Part shown: positions 5,219-8,386 of the stretch, piece after piece
Layout: every line of letters begins with the position of its first letter
Position numbering within the stretch: the first letter of the stretch is position 1
DNA from: JBKHDT01 sp049974825
GTDB lineage: Bacteria > Pseudomonadota > Gammaproteobacteria > Halothiobacillales > Halothiobacillaceae
Length of the DNA: 8,386 bases
Direction: 5' to 3'
Assembly (NCBI GenBank): GCA_049974825.1
Contig: JBNGDJ010000102.1
Location: 1 to 8,386, forward strand
The notes under the pieces: generated by a model
What the model saw: the letters and a program-made list of their open reading frames with translations, nothing else
Told to the model about the DNA's origin: nothing
Database searches by the model: none
Position numbers and translations under genes: made by a program

Positions 5219-5758
5219 ATGACAGACCCTCGCAGACGCGAACCGGCCCGAAAGCGCCCCCCGCGCCATGCCGAGGGGCCGTCTCCCGAGTTGCTGGAGG
5301 CAATGAACCAGTGGTACCCCGGTCATGAGTCCCCCCCGGCGGGGTCAGGGTTGCTCTCGGCGCTGGCCGAGCTGTCCACCCTGGCTCGGGCCGGTCGGGA
5401 CAGCCCCCATGCCTGGCGGATGCAGGCGGAGAGCGCAGCGACTGAATGGGAACGCGCCCTTGTCGACTGGGTGCGGTGTCAGTGGGCGGTTGCCAGGCGA
5501 CAGGCGCCCGGTTCGGTGCTTGAGGCGGCGCTGCAGGCCCTGTCGCCCTGGCTGAGTGGTCCCCCTTATCTTCGCTGGCTGGATCGGGTTCAGCGCCTGG
5601 CATGGTTGCCCGCGACAACATCCCGGGCCACGCAAACAAGGCTCGAGCCGCTGCTGCGCGAAGCGGCCGTGATTGCCTGGCTGGAGGAGGAGGTCGGAGG
5701 TAGTCGCCTGCCAAGCGGCCTGGCAGACGATAGACCCCGACCGGCGGAAAATGCCTGA
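5219..5758 (+). CDS. Hypothetical protein, unrecognised
   Basis: I do not recognise this 179-residue protein. The ATG at 5219 is preceded by a strong GGAGGA (5208-5213), which supports real translation. Residues 1-25 are highly basic and probably disordered (RRR, RKRPPRH). The rest is rich in Ala, Leu, Trp and Arg and looks all-helical, with several Trp in amphipathic stretches (WERALVDWVRCQW about 76-88, WLDRVQRLAWLP about 119-130, LREAAVIAWLEEEVGG about 145-160). There is no signal peptide or convincing membrane segment. It stands alone between hemB (divergent) and the tRNA operon, whose promoter starts 45 bp after the stop. A lineage-restricted cytosolic or DNA-associated protein is possible, but that is a guess. 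Confidence 0.65.
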   Translation: MTDPRRREPARKRPPRHAEGPSPELLEAMNQWYPGHESPPAGSGLLSALAELSTLARAGRDSPHAWRMQAESAATEWERALVDWVRCQWAVARRQAPGSVLEAALQALSPWLSGPPYLRWLDRVQRLAWLPATTSRATQTRLEPLLREAAVIAWLEEEVGGSRLPSGLADDRPRPAENA

Positions 5759-5803
5759 TCGCCGGGAGTTGGGGTAGGCGGCGAATTTTTTGCGTTTTGT
5801 CGC

Positions 5804-5832
5804 TTGACGGGCTCGGGGCGGCTCTATATTAT
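5804..5832 (+). promoter_or_regulatory. sigma70 promoter of the tRNA-Asn-Arg-Glu-Glu operon
   Basis: -35 TTGACG (5804-5809) and -10 TATTAT (5827-5832) are separated by exactly 17 bp. An AT-rich stretch with T6 lies just upstream (5784-5800), possibly an UP element. A GC-rich discriminator, GCGCACC, follows the -10 box, as is typical of stable-RNA promoters under stringent control. The start should be near 5839, about 24 nt before tRNA-Asn. Confidence 0.88.
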
Positions 5833-5862
5833 GCGCACCCACGTCGAGAGACGAACGGCTAT

Positions 5863-5938
5863 TCCCCGATAGCTCAGTTGGTAGAGCAAATGACTGTTAA
5901 TCATTGGGTCGCAGGTTCGAGTCCTGCTCGGGGAGCCA
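5863..5938 (+). tRNA. tRNA-Asn (anticodon GTT)
   Basis: A 76-nt cloverleaf. Acceptor TCCCCGA (5863-5869) pairs with TCGGGGA (5928-5934), the discriminator is G, and CCA is encoded at 5936-5938. Anticodon GTT lies at 5896-5898 between AATGA/TCATT arms. It is the first gene of the operon. Confidence 0.97.
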
Positions 5939-5944
5939 AAACCG

Positions 5945-6021
5945 GCGCCCGTAGCTCAGTTGGATAGAGTGTCTGGCTACGAACCAGAAGGTCGGAGGTT
6001 CGAATCCTTCCGGGCGCGCCA
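5945..6021 (+). tRNA. tRNA-Arg (anticodon ACG)
   Basis: A 77-nt cloverleaf. Acceptor GCGCCCG (5945-5951) pairs with CGGGCGC (6011-6017), the discriminator is G, and CCA is at 6019-6021. Anticodon ACG lies at 5979-5981 between TCTGG/CCAGA arms; A34 is expected to be deaminated to inosine to read CGU, CGC and CGA. It starts 6 nt after tRNA-Asn. Confidence 0.97.
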
Positions 6022-6024
6022 TCT

Positions 6025-6100
6025 GTCCCCATCGTCTAGAGGCCTAGGACATCGCCCTTTCACGGCGGTAACCGGGGTTCGAATCCCCGTGGGGACGCCA
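6025..6100 (+). tRNA. tRNA-Glu (anticodon TTC), copy 1
   Basis: A 76-nt cloverleaf. Acceptor GTCCCCA (6025-6031) pairs with TGGGGAC (6090-6096), the discriminator is G, and CCA is at 6098-6100. Anticodon TTC lies at 6059-6061. It starts 3 nt after tRNA-Arg. An apparently identical second copy starts 166 bp downstream. Confidence 0.97.
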
Positions 6101-6108
6101 TATTTCCC

Positions 6109-6151
6109 GAAAGACGCGCTGTGTCTTTCCCGGCAACCGTTATCGGTTGCC
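6109..6151 (+). other. Two hairpins in the spacer between tRNA-Glu copies
   Basis: GAAAGAC (6109-6115) pairs perfectly with GTCTTTC (6123-6129) around a 7-nt loop. Two nt later GGCAACCG (6132-6139) pairs perfectly with CGGTTGCC (6144-6151) around TTAT. Together with the terminator-like hairpin at 6162-6180 they fill the 90-nt spacer with three stem-loops in a row. Confidence 0.6.
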
Positions 6152-6161
6152 TCCTGCTTTC

Positions 6162-6188
6162 GGGCCGCGCAAGGCGGCCCTTGTTATT
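6162..6188 (+). terminator. Terminator-like hairpin after tRNA-Glu copy 1
   Basis: GGGCCGC (6162-6168) pairs perfectly with GCGGCCC (6174-6180), loop GCAAG, followed by TTGTTATT. It resembles an intrinsic terminator with an interrupted U-tract and ends just before the second tRNA-Glu. If it is efficient, copy 2 would be poorly expressed from the upstream promoter; if it is leaky, it would attenuate copy 2. No separate promoter for copy 2 is visible. Confidence 0.55.
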
Positions 6189-6190
6189 CC

Positions 6191-6366
6191 GTCCCCATCG
6201 TCTAGAGGCCTAGGACATCGCCCTTTCACGGCGGTAACCGGGGTTNNNNNNNNNNNNNNNNNNNNNNNNNNNNNNNNNNNNNNNNNNNNNNNNNNNNNNN
6301 NNNNNNNNNNNNNNNNNNNNNNNNNNNNNNNNNNNNNNNNNNNNNCGAATCCCCGTGGGGACGCCA
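6191..6366 (+). tRNA. tRNA-Glu (anticodon TTC), copy 2, interrupted by the assembly gap
   Basis: Bases 6191-6245 match positions 1-55 of copy 1 and bases 6346-6366 match positions 56-76. With the Ns removed the two parts join into an exact 76-nt tRNA-Glu with encoded CCA. The break is in the T-loop (GGTT|CGAAT). Either the gene is intact and the gap is a scaffolding artefact, or the two halves belong to different tRNA-Glu copies with unsequenced DNA between them. Confidence 0.85.
6246..6345. other. Assembly gap (100 N)
   Basis: Exactly 100 Ns, the conventional placeholder for a gap of unknown length. The flanks are the two parts of a tRNA-Glu gene that is already present in full upstream, so the break is most simply explained by a repeat collapse. 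The true content and length are unknown. Confidence 0.99.
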
Positions 6367-6440
6367 TACAACGGCCGGCCGGTCAGGCTGGCAGACAAAG
6401 GGAAGCGATGCTTTCGTGCAGAGGGTTCCCATTAAATAAA

Positions 6441-6474
6441 CCTCGAAAAACTCCGTCCATGGAGTTTTTCGAGG
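6441..6474 (-). terminator. Long A/T-cored hairpin, probable terminator for the MFS gene
   Basis: A perfect 14-bp stem, CCTCGAAAAACTCC (6441-6454) with GGAGTTTTTCGAGG (6461-6474), encloses the loop GTCCAT. On the minus strand the stem is followed by TTTATTTAAT, a U-rich tail; on the plus strand it is followed by CGGCC. It therefore fits best as the terminator of the leftward MFS transporter transcript. Confidence 0.6.
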
Positions 6475-6484
6475 CGGCCACAAG

Positions 6485-6511
6485 GGCCCCGGCAACCACC
6501 GGGGCCTTTTT
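6485..6511 (+). terminator. Intrinsic terminator of the tRNA operon
   Basis: A perfect 8-bp stem, GGCCCCGG (6485-6492) with CCGGGGCC (6499-6506), encloses loop CAACCA and is followed by TTTTT (6507-6511) and, after GCG, TTTT. It lies about 120 nt downstream of the second tRNA-Glu and reads in the plus direction, so it should end the tRNA operon transcript. Confidence 0.88.
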
Positions 6512-6607
6512 GCGTTTTGGCAGCCCGAATATCCGGGCTTGCTTGAATCGCGGAGTGCGGCCTGAATCCTGCCGACAGCCCGGTGGTTGGCTAAATTCGC
6601 GTCGCTT

Positions 6608-7906
6608 TCAAGGTGTTGAATCCGCGCCGCGCCCCGAACCCTCCCGAGCATTTTCGGGTGCCACCTGCGCGTCATTGGCATCCGGCAGCTGATTGTCATA
6701 AGCGCCCTGAAGGCCGGAGCCCTCCGCGCTGGGCCTTTCTTCGTCAACATCCGCGCCAATGGATTGCGGGTAAAGGGGCGAAAGGATCGCCACCAGAATG
6801 CCGAGTGCCGCGAACAGCGCGAATCCATCGGCATAGCCCAGTGCGTTCACAAACCAGCCGACCACGGGCGAACCGGCTGCCTGACCCAGCGCGACCGCGA
6901 CGAATGGCAGTACCGGCCCCATGGCCAGTCGGCCCGGCAGAAGCCGTATGCCGGTCATCAGGTAAAGCCCGGTCAGGCTCATGTAGGCCAGACCGAATAC
7001 CAGTGCCGAAAAGCCAGCGATCATCAGGTTGCCGGGGCTGGCCGCCAGAAGCGCCAGGCTCGAGGCCAGCATCATCAGCATCAACGCCTGGGTGATTGCC
7101 GGGTTGTTGCGATCGGCCAGGTCAGCCACCACGGCCCCCCCGAGGCCGGCGATGCCGACAGCCAGCCAAAGCCAGCCGGTTGCACCCGGCGACATCCCGC
7201 CGAGCGAAACGGCCAAATCCGGCGCGAAGATCCAGTAAGCGGCGGACACGAAACCCATCACGAAAGCAAACAGCGAGAGTCTGAGAAGTCGCCACCACTG
7301 AAGAGCGCTGATCGGGGCCGGTGGCGCGGCGTGGGACGGCGTGACACGGGATACGGATGGGATGACCTGCCAGGTCGCGATGACAGCAAAGACCGCCAAG
7401 GCGGCAAAGACGCCGTAGGCAAAACGCCAGGCATCGGCGAGAAACAGCACGGCAGGTACCGCGATCGCCACCCCCACGCTGGTGCCTGCGTTCATGATCG
7501 AACTGACCCGGCCATGCATGGAGCGGTCCACCAGCACCTGCATCGCCCCGGAGAGCGCCGGCATCATCAGGCCGGTTGCGATACCGCAGGCAAACACGCC
7601 GATGCCGAGCGCCCGGGCATCCGGTGCCTGACTGATGACCAGCAGGCCGCTGGCAGCAAAAGTGCCGGACAGCATCGCCGTAAAACGCGAACCCATCCGG
7701 ATGGCGAGCACCGGTGCAGCCGCCGAAGCCAGGACGAAGCTGATCAGTGGCAGGGCGCCGATTATCCCGACCATCTCCGGGCTCAGGCCCAGATCGCTGC
7801 GGATCGGCGGGACAAACAGACCAAAAGCAAAACGCGCCAGACCGTAGCTGAGTGCGACCAAGGTCGCCCCGAACAGTGCGAAGCGCATGCTTGCGGGCAG
7901 GATCAT
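6608..7906 (-). CDS. Major facilitator superfamily transporter
   Basis: A 432-residue inner-membrane protein with about twelve hydrophobic segments in two halves of six, split by a hydrophilic loop near 183-205 (SVSRVTPSHAAPPAPIS). The first helix pair begins ALFGATLVALSYGLARFAFG (10-29). The loop between helices 2 and 3, VLAIRMGSRFTAML (66-79), is at the place of MFS motif A but lacks the usual Asp-Arg. The last 50 residues (about 381-432) form an acidic, Gly- and Ala-rich hydrophilic tail predicted to be cytosolic. The substrate cannot be told from sequence; drug or metabolite efflux by proton antiport is the common role. The ATG at 7906 has GAGG 8 nt upstream; the frame stays open to 8008 but adds no membrane segment. 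Its terminator is probably the hairpin at 6474-6441. Confidence 0.88.
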   Translation of the reverse strand: MILPASMRFALFGATLVALSYGLARFAFGLFVPPIRSDLGLSPEMVGIIGALPLISFVLASAAAPVLAIRMGSRFTAMLSGTFAASGLLVISQAPDARALGIGVFACGIATGLMMPALSGAMQVLVDRSMHGRVSSIMNAGTSVGVAIAVPAVLFLADAWRFAYGVFAALAVFAVIATWQVIPSVSRVTPSHAAPPAPISALQWWRLLRLSLFAFVMGFVSAAYWIFAPDLAVSLGGMSPGATGWLWLAVGIAGLGGAVVADLADRNNPAITQALMLMMLASSLALLAASPGNLMIAGFSALVFGLAYMSLTGLYLMTGIRLLPGRLAMGPVLPFVAVALGQAAGSPVVGWFVNALGYADGFALFAALGILVAILSPLYPQSIGADVDEERPSAEGSGLQGAYDNQLPDANDAQVAPENAREGSGRGADSTP

Positions 7907-7955
7907 GCTGCCATCCTCAGATTCGGGTCGGGCATGGATTGCCTGCATTGCGCTG

Positions 7956-8008
7956 GCATGGTGGAAACTCCATGCTCTGAGCCTAGTACCCCACCTCGGC
8001 CCTGACAA
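7956..8008 (-). promoter_or_regulatory. Putative promoter and operator of the MFS gene
   Basis: On the minus strand TTGTCA (8008-8003) is followed after 17 bp by TAGGCT (7985-7980), a good -35 with a poor -10. Just downstream an inverted repeat, GCATGG (7956-7961) with CCATGC (7970-7975), contains a second dyad, TGGA/TCCA, around its centre. A weak -10 with a dyad near the start site suggests a regulated promoter. No regulator gene is adjacent. Confidence 0.4.
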
Positions 8009-8295
8009 GGAAAGTGCTGCCCGCAGTCATCCCTTGCTCAAGGGCCCGAATCCGTTCGCGCACCTGCCCGACTCCGGTTTGGCGCCTGTTCAACCAGCAG
8101 GCAGGCGGCTTCGGTGGTGACGCGCTTTCATTACCTGCATGCCGGCCAATCACCGGGATGTGCGCTGACTTTGTCATGGGGAAGGCGAATTTCCTTGAAT
8201 TTGCCGATCCCTGCGCCAGACTGGAATAAACAATCCCTGCATTCGTGCAGAGATTCTCCAAGTCCTGCCTGGGCTGCGGTTGATTGTCCGTCATG

Positions 8296-8314
8296 CTCGG
8301 GCGGGGTGCCCGAG
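8296..8314 (+). promoter_or_regulatory. Hairpin just upstream of the ribosome binding site of the 3'-end gene
   Basis: A perfect 7-bp stem CTCGGGC/GCCCGAG with loop GGGGT ends only 5 nt before GGAGGTG. With no U-tract it is not a terminator. It could stabilise the mRNA 5' end or modulate ribosome access. Confidence 0.4.
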
Positions 8315-8331
8315 TCCATGGAGGTGAATGC

Positions 8332-8386
8332 ATGTCACTGGTCGTACCGTTTTCCTCGCTCTCGCTGGCCGACGTACCCCGAGTTG
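8332..8386 (+). CDS. Probable PEP synthase, N-terminus only (runs off the window)
   Basis: An ATG at 8332 with a strong GGAGGTG 6 nt upstream opens a frame to the window edge: 18 codons reading MSLVVPFSSLSLADVPRV, and the next codon begins with G. The pattern of short strand, xxLxxxDVxxVG is how phosphoenolpyruvate synthase (PpsA) begins before its GGKNASLGEM segment. PpsA makes PEP from pyruvate and ATP for gluconeogenesis. Only the first residues are visible, so the name is a guess from a short match; a pyruvate phosphate dikinase relative or an unrelated protein remains possible. Confidence 0.5.
   Translation, partial: MSLVVPFSSLSLADVPRV

Larger units (their letters stand above)
7907..8331. 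other. Non-coding divergent region with several inverted repeats
   Basis: These 425 bp separate the divergent MFS and probable PEP synthase genes. Besides the MFS promoter candidate they contain CCCTTG/CAAGGG (8031-8036, 8039-8044), GGCGAATT with AATTTGCC (8184-8191, 8198-8205, one G-U pair as RNA), CTGCA-TTCG-TGCAG (a UUCG tetraloop hairpin, about 8238-8251) and CTCGGGC with GCCCGAG (8296-8302, 8308-8314). Short open frames on both strands have no recognisable domain or good ribosome binding site. I see no clear promoter for the rightward gene. Confidence 0.5.

Noticed and set aside
4895..5326. An in-frame 144-residue upstream extension of hemB
   Set aside because: No family similarity, and ALAD proteins normally start close to the ATG at 4894; the extension runs through the intergenic region and into the opposite-strand gene.
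5043..5714. A 223-codon minus-strand open frame opposite the 179-residue hypothetical gene
   Set aside because: Pro/Arg-rich low-complexity translation and no ribosome binding site; the plus-strand frame has a strong one. The choice is not certain, as both proteins are unrecognised.
6191..6366. Integrative element attachment site at tRNA-Glu
   Set aside because: tRNA 3' ends are common integration sites, but no integrase, no direct repeat beyond the tRNA copies and no mobile gene is visible; a repeat-induced assembly break explains the pattern.
6764..8005. A 413-codon open frame on the plus strand opposite the MFS gene
   Set aside because: It is antisense to a clear transporter and its translation is Arg/Gln/His-rich with no domain; long antisense frames are common in GC-rich genes.
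7983..8333. A 116-codon minus-strand frame in the divergent region, considered as a PEP synthase regulatory protein
   Set aside because: It shows no resemblance to the PEP synthase regulatory protein (DUF299) or any other family I know, and has no good start signal.

Overview
The window looks like chromosomal housekeeping DNA from a GC-rich gammaproteobacterium. Pointers are a DUF1249 (YqiB-type) protein, an IscR-type Rrf2 regulator, a porphobilinogen synthase with the Asp-rich metal site seen in Pseudomonas, and what looks like the start of a PEP synthase. I cannot place it more precisely from sequence alone. It is a scaffold: exactly 100 Ns (6246-6345) sit inside a tRNA gene.

Layout. 1-200: a minus-strand tRNA-Gly(GCC)-tRNA-Cys(GCA) operon with a clear sigma70 promoter, followed by a bidirectional terminator (274-299) and a foldable stretch (304-358). 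376-945: a stand-alone minus-strand IscR-like regulator that lacks all three cluster cysteines, with an IscR-site-like promoter. 1021-1485: minus-strand DUF1249. 1520-3062, plus strand: an exported lytic transglycosylase, a PilZ-domain protein, and an overlapping HugZ-like FMN-barrel protein. 3072-4894, minus strand: hemB, overlapping by ATGA a secreted amidohydrolase-2 family enzyme. 5219-5758: an unrecognised 179-residue protein on the plus strand. 5804-6511: a plus-strand tRNA-Asn-Arg-Glu-Glu operon with a strong promoter, a spacer of three hairpins between the two tRNA-Glu copies, the assembly gap, and a terminator pair. 6608-7906: a minus-strand MFS transporter. 7907-8331: a non-coding divergent region with several inverted repeats. 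8332 to the end: the first 18 codons of a probable PEP synthase.

How the genes relate. There is a loose heme and iron flavour (IscR-like regulator, HugZ-like protein, hemB), but these genes are in separate units and no pathway is encoded in full. The PilZ/HugZ-like and hemB/amidohydrolase pairs overlap at stop and start codons and are probably translationally coupled. I do not see a convincing undescribed multi-gene system such as defence, mobile-element or biosynthetic machinery. The most interesting points are the cysteine-less IscR homologue beneath an IscR-like operator, the structured RNA stretches next to the tRNA operons, and the tRNA-Glu repeat broken by the gap.
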